Of a stretch of 64,000 nt of DNA, positions 33,697 to 42,765 are shown piece after piece. Within the stretch, counting starts at the first letter, position 1. Each line of letters opens with the position of its first letter. A program made the translations under genes and the position numbers. The notes below the pieces were generated by a model. It did not search any database. It had not been told where the DNA came from and saw nothing but the letters and a program-made list of their open reading frames with translations. The stretch covers positions 1,364,001 through 1,428,000 of the forward strand of contig NZ_CP022600.1 of the NCBI RefSeq assembly GCF_002952215.1, read 5' to 3'. This DNA is from Porphyrobacter sp. HT-58-2 (GTDB lineage: Bacteria > Pseudomonadota > Alphaproteobacteria > Sphingomonadales > Sphingomonadaceae).

Positions 33697-33909
33697 TCAA
33701 ATGCGGCGCTTGTCCTTTTCGCGGCAGGCGCCCGCATGACAGCCCTTGGGGTGGCAGTTCGGATCCTGTGCAGGCGCATCATCGCCCAGCGGAATGGTGA
33801 TCGTGCCGCCGTTGCACAACTTGGCAGTGATCACCTCGGCCTGCGCAGGCAGAGGTCCGAGCATCACCGGCACCAGCGCGGCCAGTGCGAAGGAAAGCAG
33901 GCGCTTCAT
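33697..33909 (-). CDS. Small secreted Cys/His protein in the cco operon, unknown function
   Basis: A 70-residue protein with a signal peptide (MKRLLSFALAALVPVMLGPLPAQA), leaving about 46 mature residues. The mature part holds Cys32 and the tight cluster NCHPKGCHAGAC (Cys52, His53, Cys57, His58, Cys62), then a basic tail. Its ATG overlaps the ccoS stop (ATGA) and hemN follows almost at once, so it is translated as part of the oxidase operon. A Cys/His cluster in a tiny periplasmic protein beside the ccoGHIS maturation genes suggests metal (copper) or haem handling, or redox work, for cbb3 assembly. This is an inference; I recognise no named family. Confidence 0.8.
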   Translation of the reverse strand: MKRLLSFALAALVPVMLGPLPAQAEVITAKLCNGGTITIPLGDDAPAQDPNCHPKGCHAGACREKDKRRI

Positions 33910-34067
33910 GCCTCGTCCTCCCCAAGTTCCTCATCGTCGATCAGGATGCGATTGGCTGCGCCGTCCATGTCGTCATACTGGCCGTGCCGCATCGACCACA
34001 GGAAGGCGACAAGGCCGAGCAACCCCATGCCGAGCGCAATCGGGATCAGGAAGGCAAGGCCGGTCAT
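33906..34067 (-). CDS. ccoS: cbb3 oxidase maturation protein CcoS
   Basis: A 53-residue protein with one N-terminal membrane helix (MTGLAFLIPIALGMGLLGLVAFLWSM) followed by the typical CcoS segment GQYDDMDGAANRIL and an acidic tail. Its start overlaps the ccoI stop and its stop overlaps the next gene, both by ATGA. CcoS is needed for putting cofactors (haem, copper) into the CcoN subunit. Size, topology and position directly after ccoI make this firm. Confidence 0.93.
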   Translation of the reverse strand: MTGLAFLIPIALGMGLLGLVAFLWSMRHGQYDDMDGAANRILIDDEELGEDEA

Positions 34068-36220
34068 TCCTTGGCGCTCCCGGCGAGACGCAGCGAATTG
34101 GCGACCACCACGAGCGAGCTCACCGACATGGCGATGGCGGCGATCAGCGGCGTGACAAGACCCATCAGTGCCAACGGGACAGCGAGGACGTTGTAACCTA
34201 TCGAGAAGGTGAAGTTTTCGCGCACGATGGTCATGGTCTTGCGCGCCACGCGCACGGCCAGCGTGACCGGCATCAGTGTCTCGCCGATAAACACCGCATC
34301 AGCGGCCTGCTGGCTGGCGTCAGAGGCAGTGCCGGGCGCGATCGAGGCATGGGCGGCAGCAAGCGCGGGGCCATCATTGAGGCCATCGCCGACCATCAGC
34401 GGGCGGTGGCCCTGTGCCTTCAGCGCCTCCAGCGCGGCGAGTTTTGCCTGCGGGCTGGCTTCGGCCTGTGCGGCAAGGCCCAGTTCGGCCGCGACCGCAT
34501 CGACCGGCGCAGCGCGATCGCCCGAGAGGATGCTGGCAGAAAGGCCGTACGCCCTTAGCGCGGCGAGCGCCTGCGGGACATCGCTGCGCAGCGGATCGGC
34601 AAAGCGGATAGTCTGGCGGCGATCCCCGATGCGCAAGGTAGTGGCGAGACTTTCGCCAGCATCATCGGGCCGTTCAAGCGCCACAGTCACGCCCTGCCAG
34701 CGCCCGGTGAGGCCCTGCCCGCTGGCCTCCCGCAGATCCTCGACAGGGGCGGGGCTGACCCCTTCGCGCAGCAGCGCGGCGGCAAGGCCGCGGCTGAGCG
34801 GGTGACGGCTGGTCTGGGCGAGGCCCAGTGCAACGCTGCGCGCCTCGGCATTCAGCGCGGCGACATCGGCGCGCGGTTCGCCCAGCGTCAGCGTGCCGGT
34901 CTTGTCGAACAGCGCCACGTCGCATTCGGCGAGGCGTTCGAGCGCGCTGCCGTCTTTCACCAGCAGGCCGCGCTTCAACAGCGCGCCGCTCGCCACGACC
35001 TGCGCGGCGGGAACGGCCAGACCCATGGCGCAGGGACAGGTGATGATCAGCACGGCAATCGCGATGGTGAGCGACTGGTGCCACCCCGCGCCCGCGATCA
35101 TCCAGCCGACAAAGGCCAGCGCGGCGAGGCTGTGGACCACCGGCGCGTAGAGGCGGCTGGCGCGGTCGGCGATGCGGACATAGTGGCTGCGCGATTGCCC
35201 GGCCTCGTCCATCAGCCGTGCGATTTCAGCCAGCGCTGTGTCCTCGGCCACGCGGGTCAGGCGCACCCGGATCGGTGCCGTGAGGTTGATCGCGCCGGCA
35301 TGAATGATTGCGCCGGGGGCGACAGGCTCGGGCGCACTTTCGCCGGTCAGCATGGCATTGTCGATCGCGCTGGTGCCTTCGGCTACCTCGCCATCGGCGG
35401 CGAGTGCCTCGCCCGCGGCGACCAGCACCAGCATGCCGGGGTCAAGATCCTTCGCCGCCACCCGCCGGGTGGTGCCATCCGGGCCGATCACGCTCGCGCT
35501 CTTGCCCATCCGCCCCAGCAGCGCGCCGATCCCGGCCCGCGTCCGCGTGCGCATTTCGGCATCGAGCGCGCGTCCGGCGAGCAGGAAGAACAATAGCATC
35601 ACCGCGCTCTCGAAATAGGCATGGCCGCCGCCGGTGATGGTTTCATACAGGCTGAGCGCAGTTGCCAGGATCACGCCGATCGAAATCGGCACGTCCATGT
35701 TGGTGCGCCTGTGGCTGAGTGCCATCCACGCGCTCGCAAAGAACGGCCGCCCTGAATAGGCGATCACCGGCAGCGCGATCAGCGCCGAAAGCCAGTGGAA
35801 CAGATCGCGGGTCGTCCCGTCTGCGCCTGACCAGATGCTGACCGAAAGCAGCATCACGTTCATCATCCCGAAGCCCGCGACGCCCAGTGCGCGGTTGAGC
35901 TGCTTGCGCTCCTTGCCGTCATCCCCCAGCGGATTGTCGGCGACCGGGGCCGCTTCAAACCCCAGCGCCAGCAGCGCATTGGTTAGCGCGCCTTCATCCA
36001 GCGCCGGATCGTGACGGATCGCGACCCGCTTGGCCGAGAAATTGGCCCGCGCGGCGGCGATCCCGGCAACCTTGGGCAATTCGCGCTCGATCTTGCCGAT
36101 ACAGCCTGCACACTTCATCCCCGGCACGGTAAAGCGGGTGGTGGCAAGCGCCTCGGTTGCAGGGGTCAGCACAGGGGTGGGGGTGGCAATATTCACCGGA
36201 CTTCGCTTTCCCCGGCCCAT
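34064..36220 (-). CDS. ccoI: Copper-exporting P1B-type ATPase for cbb3 oxidase assembly
   Basis: A 718-residue CcoI/FixI ATPase. The N-terminal metal-binding domain has Cys37-x2-Cys40 (GMKCAGC). The membrane Cys-Pro-Cys of copper pumps is in ITCPCAMGLA, the phosphorylation site is DKTGTLT, the HP motif is in SRHPLSR and the hinge is GDGLNDGPAL. It moves copper to the periplasm for the binuclear centre of CcoN. ATG 36220 lies inside the end of ccoH. A GTG at 36196, overlapping the ccoH stop (GTGA), is a real alternative that would give 710 residues. The downstream end overlaps ccoS. Confidence 0.95.
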   Translation of the reverse strand: MGRGKRSPVNIATPTPVLTPATEALATTRFTVPGMKCAGCIGKIERELPKVAGIAAARANFSAKRVAIRHDPALDEGALTNALLALGFEAAPVADNPLGDDGKERKQLNRALGVAGFGMMNVMLLSVSIWSGADGTTRDLFHWLSALIALPVIAYSGRPFFASAWMALSHRRTNMDVPISIGVILATALSLYETITGGGHAYFESAVMLLFFLLAGRALDAEMRTRTRAGIGALLGRMGKSASVIGPDGTTRRVAAKDLDPGMLVLVAAGEALAADGEVAEGTSAIDNAMLTGESAPEPVAPGAIIHAGAINLTAPIRVRLTRVAEDTALAEIARLMDEAGQSRSHYVRIADRASRLYAPVVHSLAALAFVGWMIAGAGWHQSLTIAIAVLIITCPCAMGLAVPAAQVVASGALLKRGLLVKDGSALERLAECDVALFDKTGTLTLGEPRADVAALNAEARSVALGLAQTSRHPLSRGLAAALLREGVSPAPVEDLREASGQGLTGRWQGVTVALERPDDAGESLATTLRIGDRRQTIRFADPLRSDVPQALAALRAYGLSASILSGDRAAPVDAVAAELGLAAQAEASPQAKLAALEALKAQGHRPLMVGDGLNDGPALAAAHASIAPGTASDASQQAADAVFIGETLMPVTLAVRVARKTMTIVRENFTFSIGYNVLAVPLALMGLVTPLIAAIAMSVSSLVVVANSLRLAGSAKE

Positions 36221-36648
36221 TCGTTCCCGCCTGCACGGATCACCATGCGCAGCCGCCAGCGGCCCGGCGCGATGTTCTCTGCGGACAGCCAGCGACCTTC
36301 GCCCGCGGGGCTAAAGGTGAGGGCAGTGGTGCCGCGATCACCAAGCGGACGCTCGGCTTCGGCAGTGATCACCGCGCCTAAGGGAACGGCGGTGGTTTCC
36401 AGCACCACGCGGCCATCGGCCCGGCGCTGCGGTTCGGCCTGCCAGCCCAGCGCCTTCGATGCTTCGGCCTTTGCGATCCAGCCATTATATTTCTGGCTGG
36501 CGACATAGGAGTTATCGACCACCGTGCCGTGAAAACTGCCCAGCGCAAAGCTCGCCATAAGCAGATTGACCGCGATCACCACGGCAAACCCGCCGACGAA
36601 AACCATCGCCATGTGGCGGCCGGTGAAGGTGCTGGGCTTGTGCATCAT
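36193..36648 (-). CDS. ccoH: cbb3 oxidase assembly protein CcoH/FixH
   Basis: A 151-residue membrane-anchored protein: one helix near the N-terminus (about residues 13-36) followed by the FixH segment SFHGTVVDNSYVASQKYN and a beta-rich periplasmic domain. It starts at an ATGA overlap with the ccoG stop. FixH/CcoH stays bound to the oxidase during assembly. Its family and its place between ccoG and ccoI agree. Confidence 0.93.
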   Translation of the reverse strand: MMHKPSTFTGRHMAMVFVGGFAVVIAVNLLMASFALGSFHGTVVDNSYVASQKYNGWIAKAEASKALGWQAEPQRRADGRVVLETTAVPLGAVITAEAERPLGDRGTTALTFSPAGEGRWLSAENIAPGRWRLRMVIRAGGNEWAGESEVR

Positions 36649-38198
36649 GGGTTCCCCGGCATGGCAAAGGTTGTTTCGGCAAGGTCGGTTTCGCCCTGTT
36701 CGTCAAGGCTCTTGAGACGGAAGGTAAAGCTGCTTGCCTGTTCGCCCCTTGGCAGCAGCACATAGGCGCGCACCACCTTGGTTTCATTGGCAGGGACGTC
36801 GATCACCTGCACCGGCGCGGCGTTTTCCAGGCTCACGCTTTCCGTCCACATCACCGCGCCTTGCGGAAGGCCGACGAGGGCCACTTCCATTGCTCGCGGG
36901 CGGGCTTCCATGTTCCTGAGCCGCAAGGTGTAGGCATTCCTGACCGAGCCATCCTTCAGCAGCATGAAGGGCGGATTGCGATCGGGCGATACGGTGAGAT
37001 CGGTGTGGGTGCGGGTGCCGAGTGCGAACAGCAGGCCCGCACCGATGGCCCCCCAGACGCCGAAATAGATGAACACGCGCGGACGCAGCAGGGCCTTCCA
37101 CGCAGGCGTTGCGGGCGCGCCTGCCGCTTCGGCCTCGCATTGTTCCAGTGTGGCATAATCGATCAGCCCGCGCGGGCGGCCGACGTCCTTCATGACGCGG
37201 TCGCAGGCGTCGATGCACAGCCCGCAGGTGATGCAGCCGATCTGCTGGCCTTCGCGGATATCGACCCCGGTGGGGCAGACCGCCACGCACATGTTGCAAT
37301 CGATGCAGTCGCCATAGGCATCGGGGTTCTTCGCTGCCTTCTTCAGCGAGCCGCGCTGTTCGCCGCGCCAGTCCTTGTAGGTGACGATCAGGCTCTTTTC
37401 ATCGAGCATCGCGGTCTGGATGCGCGGCCAGGGGCACATGTAGATGCACACCTGTTCGCGCATGAACCCGCCGAGCCAGAAGGTCGTGCCGGCCAGAATG
37501 CCCACGGTCGCATAGGCGACCAGCGCGGCCTCGCCGGTGAAGAAGTCCTGCGTCAGGGTCGGCGCATCGGCGAAGTAGAGAATCCAGGCGCCGCCAGTCG
37601 CCAGACTGACCAGCATATAGACCGCCCACTTGCTGGTTCGCCGCGCGATCTTGCCGGGCGTCCACGGTGCCTTGTCGAGCCTTATCCTGGCATTGCGGTC
37701 CCCGTCGAACAGGCGATCAATATGCTGGAACAGATCGGTCCATACCGTCTGGGGGCAGGCATAGCCGCACCATGCGCGGCCAACCGCGCTGGTCACCAGA
37801 AACAGGCCAATGCCCGCCATGATCAGCATGCCTGCCACGAAATAGAATTCGTGCGGCCAGATTTCGATGTCGAACATGTAGAAGCGGCGGTGGGCCAGAT
37901 CGATCAGCACTGCCTGATCAGGGGCATAAGGCCCGCGATCCCAGCGGATCCAAGGGGTGATCCAGTAGATCCCCAGTGTGACGATCATCACCAGCCACTT
38001 GAAGCGACGAAACGGCCCGTCGATCCGCTTGTTATGGATCGTCTTGCCCTTTTCATAGAGGGCGGACCCCATGAAGCCGACGTCCTCCGCGACGGACGCG
38101 AGGCGAGGGGGCGCAGCCTCGGAATCGAGCGCTCCTGCCCAATCGCGGGCCTTGCCCGGCGTGGCAGGGGTGCGCTCTGAATCCCTCAGGTCAGCCAT
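36645..38198 (-). CDS. ccoG: cbb3 oxidase accessory protein CcoG (Fe-S, cupric reductase)
   Basis: A 517-residue membrane protein of the CcoG/RdxA/FixG family. It has several helices, the segment GRAWCGYACPQTVW, and two ferredoxin-type 4Fe-4S motifs (CIDCNMCVAVCPTG and CITCGLCIDACD). The C-terminal part is an Ig-like periplasmic domain, as is usual. CcoG reduces Cu(II) to Cu(I) for the oxidase (established for Rhodobacter CcoG). The frame is open upstream; of two adjacent ATG codons the second (38198) has the better spacing to GGCGGAG. The start overlaps the end of ccoP by eight bases. Confidence 0.95.
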   Translation of the reverse strand: MADLRDSERTPATPGKARDWAGALDSEAAPPRLASVAEDVGFMGSALYEKGKTIHNKRIDGPFRRFKWLVMIVTLGIYWITPWIRWDRGPYAPDQAVLIDLAHRRFYMFDIEIWPHEFYFVAGMLIMAGIGLFLVTSAVGRAWCGYACPQTVWTDLFQHIDRLFDGDRNARIRLDKAPWTPGKIARRTSKWAVYMLVSLATGGAWILYFADAPTLTQDFFTGEAALVAYATVGILAGTTFWLGGFMREQVCIYMCPWPRIQTAMLDEKSLIVTYKDWRGEQRGSLKKAAKNPDAYGDCIDCNMCVAVCPTGVDIREGQQIGCITCGLCIDACDRVMKDVGRPRGLIDYATLEQCEAEAAGAPATPAWKALLRPRVFIYFGVWGAIGAGLLFALGTRTHTDLTVSPDRNPPFMLLKDGSVRNAYTLRLRNMEARPRAMEVALVGLPQGAVMWTESVSLENAAPVQVIDVPANETKVVRAYVLLPRGEQASSFTFRLKSLDEQGETDLAETTFAMPGNP

Positions 38199-39135
38199 CA
38201 TTCTCCGCCTTTGCCGTCTGGGCAACCTCGGTTGTGGCGTCCGCTTGCGGCTCTGCGGGCGCTGCCTGCTGGCCACCGCCGCGCGAGTGGACATAAGCCG
38301 CCAGCATCTTGATCGTCACCGGATCGAGCCGGTCTTTCCACGCGGGCATCACGCCGTGGCGGGGCTGAAGGATCTGCTTTTTCACCTCGGCAGGGGTGCC
38401 GCCGAACAGCCAGATCGCGTCATTGAGCGCAGGCGCACCCATGGCGATCATCCCTTCGCCGCCCGCACCGTGGCAGGCCGCGCAGTTATCGGCATAGGTC
38501 TGTGCGCCGACCGGGCTCGACTTGCCCTTGCCCGACAGCGAGAGCACGTGGCCGGTGAGCGCGTCCACCTGCGCAGGCTCGAACAGGCCGTCGAAGGCGG
38601 GCATGTAGTTGACCCGTGTCTCATCGGCGGCTTCCCAGCGGATGCCGTGGGTGAGGGTATATTCGATGTCGGTCAGCGTGCCGCCCCAGATCCAGTCGTC
38701 GTCATTGAGGTTGGGGTAGCCTTTGGAACCGGCTGCACCGGCACCGTGGCACTGGACGCAGTTGACCTTGAAGGCCGCCGCACCGCCTGAAACCGCGGCC
38801 TGCATCAGTTCCGGGTTGTCGGCCAGCGCTTCTATATCGGTCGCGGCGATCTGGGCGATGATGCCCTGCCGCGCAGCTTCTGCCGCGCTCATCTCCTTGG
38901 CGAGCTCGCCCCGGCTGGACCAGCCCAGCGTGCCGGCGGTCGCCCGTTCGAACAGCGGCCAGGCCGGGTAGAGGATGACATAGACCAATGCCCAGGCGAT
39001 CGTGGCGTAGAAGGTCCACAGCCACCAGCGCGGCAGCGGCGTGTTGAGTTCCTCGATCCCATCCCATTCGTGGCCGACGAATTCGGTGCCGGTGGGCTGG
39101 TCGATGCGCTTGTTGGCCCCAGCTGCGTCAGACAT
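38191..39135 (-). CDS. ccoP: cbb3-type cytochrome c oxidase subunit III (dihaem cytochrome c)
   Basis: A 314-residue membrane-anchored dihaem cytochrome c. The N-terminus carries the CcoP segment HEWDGIEELNTPLPRWW before the membrane helix, and two haem c sites follow: CVQCH and CAACH. A short Ala/Gln/Glu-rich tail ends the protein. ATG 39135 begins the family-like sequence MSDAAG; an earlier in-frame start lies within ccoQ. It passes electrons from periplasmic cytochrome c to CcoO and CcoN. Its start overlaps the ccoQ stop region by eight bases. Confidence 0.96.
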   Translation of the reverse strand: MSDAAGANKRIDQPTGTEFVGHEWDGIEELNTPLPRWWLWTFYATIAWALVYVILYPAWPLFERATAGTLGWSSRGELAKEMSAAEAARQGIIAQIAATDIEALADNPELMQAAVSGGAAAFKVNCVQCHGAGAAGSKGYPNLNDDDWIWGGTLTDIEYTLTHGIRWEAADETRVNYMPAFDGLFEPAQVDALTGHVLSLSGKGKSSPVGAQTYADNCAACHGAGGEGMIAMGAPALNDAIWLFGGTPAEVKKQILQPRHGVMPAWKDRLDPVTIKMLAAYVHSRGGGQQAAPAEPQADATTEVAQTAKAENDG

Positions 39136-39289
39136 GGTCTTCTTCCTTGAAAATCGAGTGCTTGGCTGCGTCCACATGGCGCTCTGCGCCGGGGCGGAAG
39201 TGCCACAGGCACAGTGTCAGGTAGAGCGCGAAGATCACCGCAAGGCCGTAGGAATCGGCGAAGTGGCGCAGGGTTTCATAAAGGCTCAT
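39128..39289 (-). CDS. ccoQ: cbb3-type cytochrome c oxidase subunit CcoQ
   Basis: A 53-residue single-helix protein starting [16 protein letters not shown] and ending in a charged tail with [17 protein letters not shown], the usual CcoQ pattern. It overlaps ccoO by ATGA and ccoP by eight bases. CcoQ stabilises the contact of CcoP with the CcoNO core. Confidence 0.93.
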   Translation of the reverse strand: MSLYETLRHFADSYGLAVIFALYLTLCLWHFRPGAERHVDAAKHSIFKEEDHV

Positions 39290-40053
39290 CGGCCCTTCTC
39301 CCGGCTCAGTTCCTCCTGCGCGGCGACGTTGTTCACATCGACCAGCGTGCCGAGCATCTGCATGTAGGCCACCAGCGCATCCATTTCGGTGACGCGCTTG
39401 GGATCGCCGTCAAAGTCGCGGATCTGCGCCTTGGGATAACGCTCCGCCAGATCGCCGGTGTCGGCATCGGGATTGGCCTGCGCCATGAGATCGGCCTCGG
39501 CCTTTTCGATGTCGGCATCGGTGTAAGGCACGCCCACGCGCCTGAGAGCGGTGAGGTTGGCGGCCGGATCGGGAACCTTCAGATCGGTCTCCGCAAGGAA
39601 GGCATAGCTCGGCATGATGCTTTCCGGCACCACGCTGCGCGGCGCCTTGAGGTGCTGGACGTGCCATTCATCCGAATAGCGCCCGCCCACGCGCGCCAGA
39701 TCAGGCCCGGTGCGCTTTGACCCCCATTGGAAGGGGTGATCATACATCGATTCCGCCGCCAGGCTGTAATGGCCATAGCGTTCGACCTCGTCCCGGAAGG
39801 GCCGGATCATCTGGCTGTGGCAGGTATAGCAGCCTTCGCGGATGTAGATGTCGCGGCCTGCCTGTTCGAGCGGGGTATAGGGCCGCATCCCTTCAACCTT
39901 CTCGATCGTGTTGTCGATCCAGAACAGGGGTGCGATCTCGACGATCCCGCCGACAGCAACAGTCAGCAGCGTCGCTGCGGCGAGGAGCGTGACGTTCTTC
40001 TCAAGCTTCTTGTGGCCCTCGAAGACGTCGCTTTGGGGTGCGTTCTTGCTCAT
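39286..40053 (-). CDS. ccoO: cbb3-type cytochrome c oxidase subunit II (monohaem cytochrome c)
   Basis: A 255-residue membrane-anchored cytochrome c. One helix near residue 30 is followed by the haem site [12 protein letters not shown], which is characteristic of CcoO/FixO, and later MPSYAFL with the axial Met. ATG 40053 follows AAGGA at good spacing. It follows ccoN by 23 bases and its stop overlaps ccoQ. It relays electrons to the CcoN catalytic subunit. Confidence 0.97.
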   Translation of the reverse strand: MSKNAPQSDVFEGHKKLEKNVTLLAAATLLTVAVGGIVEIAPLFWIDNTIEKVEGMRPYTPLEQAGRDIYIREGCYTCHSQMIRPFRDEVERYGHYSLAAESMYDHPFQWGSKRTGPDLARVGGRYSDEWHVQHLKAPRSVVPESIMPSYAFLAETDLKVPDPAANLTALRRVGVPYTDADIEKAEADLMAQANPDADTGDLAERYPKAQIRDFDGDPKRVTEMDALVAYMQMLGTLVDVNNVAAQEELSREKGR

Positions 40054-40076
40054 ATGCGCGTTCCTTCTCGCACCGC

Positions 40077-41744
40077 TCATTCAGCGGGCTGGGCCTGCGG
40101 TTCGGGGAGGATGGGGCGATCGGCGGCTTCATCATGCGCGGTGTCGCCCATCGGGGCTTCCTCACGCAGATGACCGGCAATGGTCATCCAGATGTTGTAG
40201 GCCATGATCACCGCACCAGCGAGGTACATCAGGCCGCCCACGGCGCGCAGGATATACATCGGGTGGAGCGCGGCGACGGTATCGACGAAGCTGTTCACCA
40301 GATAGCCGTCCGAGCCATATTCGCGCCACATCAGGCCCTGGGTGATCCCGGCCACCCACATCGAGGCGGCGTAGAACACGATCCCCAGCGTCGCGAGCCA
40401 GAAGTGCCAGTTGATCATGCGCAGCGAATAGAGCCGCTCACGCTGCCACAGGCGCGGCACGAGATAATAGACACAGGCGAAGGTGATCATCCCGTTCCAC
40501 CCCAGCGCGCCGGAGTGCACGTGGCCGATGGTCCAGTCGGTGTAGTGGCTCAGCGAGTTCACCGCCTTGATCGACAGCATCGGGCCTTCGAAGGTGCTCA
40601 TCCCGTAGAAGGCGAGCGCCAGCACCATCATGCGGATGATCGGATCGGTGCGCACCTTGTCCCATGCACCGTTCAGGGTCATCAGCCCGTTGATCATGCC
40701 GCCCCACGAAGGCATCCACAGCATGATCGAAAACACCATGCCCAGTGTCTGCGCCCAGTCGGGCAGGGCGGTGTAGTGCAGGTGGTGCGGCCCCGCCCAG
40801 ATGTAGAGGAAGATCAGGCTCCAGAAGTGGATGATCGACAGGCGGTAGGAATAGACCGGCCGCCCGGCCTGCTTCGGCACGAAGTAATACATCATCGCCA
40901 GGAAGCCTGCGGTCAGGAAAAAGCCCACCGCGTTGTGGCCATACCACCACTGGGTCAGCGCATCCTGCACGCCTGCAAAGGCCGAATAGCTCTTGGTGCC
41001 GAGCAGGCTCACCGGCATCGCCAGATTGTTCACCACATGCAGCATCGCAATGGTGATGATGAAGGCGAGGTAGAACCAGTTGGCGACATAGATGTGCGGT
41101 TCGTGGCGGCGCACGATGGTGCCGACGAACACCGCAAGATAGGCCAGCCACACGATCGTCAGCCACAGGTCGACATACCATTCCGGCTCGGCATATTCCT
41201 TCGACTGGGTAATGCCGAGCAGGTAGCCGGTCGCGGCCAGCACGATGAACAGCTGGTATCCCCAGAACACGAAGCGGGCCATTGCGGGGAAGGCCAGCGT
41301 GGTGCGGCAGGTGCGCTGCACGACATAGAAACTCGTCGCCAGCAGCGCATTGCCGCCAAAGGCGAAGATCACGGCAGAGGTGTGGAGCGGGCGTACCCGG
41401 CCGAAATTGAGGTAAGGTTCGAGGTTCAGCCAGGGAAAGGCCAGCTGCGCGGCGATGAACACGCCCGCCAGCAAGCCCGCAATGCCCCAGAACATCGTCG
41501 CGATTACGCCCCAGCGCACCACGTCATCATCATAGCGGCTCGGCCCCGGAGGCATCCTGAAGATGCTCTGCGCCTTGGCCAGCGGGTCATAGGTACCCAG
41601 CGTTGCGAGCATGACGATCACTGCCACCAGTGCGACAATGCCCATGTGAATGGCAAAACCGCTATCGGGTGTCAGTGCGATTGCGACAATGGCAGAGAGC
41701 AGGACAAGCGCCCAGACTCCCAGCCGCCTTACGACTGCTTCCAT
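40077..41744 (-). CDS. ccoN: cbb3-type cytochrome c oxidase subunit I (catalytic)
   Basis: A 555-residue haem-copper oxidase subunit with about 14 membrane helices. The cbb3-specific landmarks are present: [15 protein letters not shown] (haem b ligand), [12 protein letters not shown] (CuB His and cross-linked Tyr region), AGPHHLHY (two CuB His) and [14 protein letters not shown] (haem ligands). It reduces O2 to water with high affinity and pumps protons. It is the first gene of the ten-gene operon that runs down to hemN; a perfect FNR box lies 57 bases before its start, so it should be induced when oxygen is low. Confidence 0.97.
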   Translation of the reverse strand: MEAVVRRLGVWALVLLSAIVAIALTPDSGFAIHMGIVALVAVIVMLATLGTYDPLAKAQSIFRMPPGPSRYDDDVVRWGVIATMFWGIAGLLAGVFIAAQLAFPWLNLEPYLNFGRVRPLHTSAVIFAFGGNALLATSFYVVQRTCRTTLAFPAMARFVFWGYQLFIVLAATGYLLGITQSKEYAEPEWYVDLWLTIVWLAYLAVFVGTIVRRHEPHIYVANWFYLAFIITIAMLHVVNNLAMPVSLLGTKSYSAFAGVQDALTQWWYGHNAVGFFLTAGFLAMMYYFVPKQAGRPVYSYRLSIIHFWSLIFLYIWAGPHHLHYTALPDWAQTLGMVFSIMLWMPSWGGMINGLMTLNGAWDKVRTDPIIRMMVLALAFYGMSTFEGPMLSIKAVNSLSHYTDWTIGHVHSGALGWNGMITFACVYYLVPRLWQRERLYSLRMINWHFWLATLGIVFYAASMWVAGITQGLMWREYGSDGYLVNSFVDTVAALHPMYILRAVGGLMYLAGAVIMAYNIWMTIAGHLREEAPMGDTAHDEAADRPILPEPQAQPAE

Positions 41745-41800
41745 GATGATTTATCCCTTCCGTCAGCGCGCCCCCTAGCGCGCTCCCGTGATCCCTGTTG

Positions 41801-41814
41801 TTGATCTAGATCAA
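41801..41814. promoter_or_regulatory. FNR/FixK box upstream of ccoN
   Basis: TTGATCTAGATCAA is a perfect match to the FNR/FixK consensus TTGAT-N4-ATCAA and fully palindromic. It lies 57 bases upstream of the ccoN ATG and just after the end of the FNR-type gene, so it should serve the cco operon. Confidence 0.92.
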
Positions 41815-41835
41815 AAATGTGTCAATTTTTGGGTG

Positions 41836-42618
41836 TCAGTCCGGCTTGACGACTTGCCTCCCGGCAAGGCGGGCCAGCGCCGAAACGTCTGAAAGACGGA
41901 CCTTTGAACGTCCCTCGGTTGTCACCAGACCGGCCTCGCGCAGCTCGGTCAGCTGGCGGCTGACAGTCTCGATGGTCAGGCCAAGGGAATCGCCGATGTC
42001 ACGGCGGCTCATCGGCAAGGCAAAGGCGCAGGGGCCTTCGGTGCAGCCGGCCAACCGTTCTGCCATCGAGACGAGGAAATCGGCGATCCGTGCGGCGGCG
42101 GACTTGTGCCCCATCTGCATCATCCGCGTGCGTGATCGGTGGAGCGCCTGAAGCGAGCGGGTCAGCACGGATCGCAGCACTGCCGGATCGGACTGGGCCG
42201 CATCAAGAAAGCGGTCAGCCGGGAAGATCACCAGATCGCAATCGGTCAGCGCCACCAGCCGGAAATCACCCCATGCTTCGCCAGGGCTTTTGCGCAGCAC
42301 CGAAACCAGATCACCGGCGAAATGGAACGCCAGCACCTGGCAAGGCCCGGGTGCAGTGCTGGTGCCATTGCCGTTCGCGGTGCCATTGCCATCACCATTG
42401 CCGGAATGAGGCGCGACCAGCTTGGCAGAGCCGCTGGCGATCCATACCAGCCGGTCTTCCTCGGTATCGGGGGGCAATTGCTGGCCGCGCAGCAGATGCA
42501 CAGCCTCCCCTGTCGCGCACAGGCGGTCTGCCGTAGCGGCATGGCCCGTTCCAGCCGGCAAGGCGGCCCGGAATGCGGCCAGCCCGGAATCGAGCGCGGA
42601 AGGACTGATGGTCGCCAT
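41836..42618 (-). CDS. Crp/Fnr family regulator (FixK-like, no Fe-S cysteines)
   Basis: A 260-residue Crp/Fnr regulator. The C-terminal helix-turn-helix (residues about 203-222) has Glu217, Ser220 and Arg221 (IETVSRQ), the pattern that reads TTGAT in FNR and FixK, matching the two boxes beside the gene. The N-terminal cysteine cluster that holds the 4Fe-4S centre in true FNR is missing; the five Cys are scattered at about 34, 93, 127, 192 and 197. So direct O2 sensing by that route is unlikely. Residues about 72-91 form a Gly/Asn/Ser/Thr-rich insert in the sensor domain, coded by a hexamer-like repeat. ATG 42618 is 37 bases after a perfect FNR box, suggesting self-regulation. Confidence 0.9.
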   Translation of the reverse strand: MATISPSALDSGLAAFRAALPAGTGHAATADRLCATGEAVHLLRGQQLPPDTEEDRLVWIASGSAKLVAPHSGNGDGNGTANGNGTSTAPGPCQVLAFHFAGDLVSVLRKSPGEAWGDFRLVALTDCDLVIFPADRFLDAAQSDPAVLRSVLTRSLQALHRSRTRMMQMGHKSAAARIADFLVSMAERLAGCTEGPCAFALPMSRRDIGDSLGLTIETVSRQLTELREAGLVTTEGRSKVRLSDVSALARLAGRQVVKPD

Positions 42619-42655
42619 GATGGGGCTGCAATGGCCCAGCCTTGCGCAAAGGTCT

Positions 42656-42669
42656 TTGATCCCGATCAA
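42656..42669. promoter_or_regulatory. FNR/FixK box between the regulator and the OmpW gene
   Basis: TTGATCCCGATCAA matches the consensus TTGAT-N4-ATCAA in all fixed positions. It lies 37 bases upstream of the regulator ATG (minus strand) and 96 bases upstream of the divergent OmpW-type gene, so it can serve both. Confidence 0.9.
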
Positions 42670-42765
42670 TGAGTATCGGGGCGGTGCCGGGGTAACGGCG
42701 GCCCACAGGCAGCAAGCATCCTGGGTCGCGGAGGGCGGCCACTGCTGCCGATGAAGGACGAAAAC

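Noticed and set aside
32267..33739. 490-codon plus-strand frame over hemN
   Set aside because: The minus strand holds a convincing HemN with the CxxxCxxC motif; the plus frame is a shadow.
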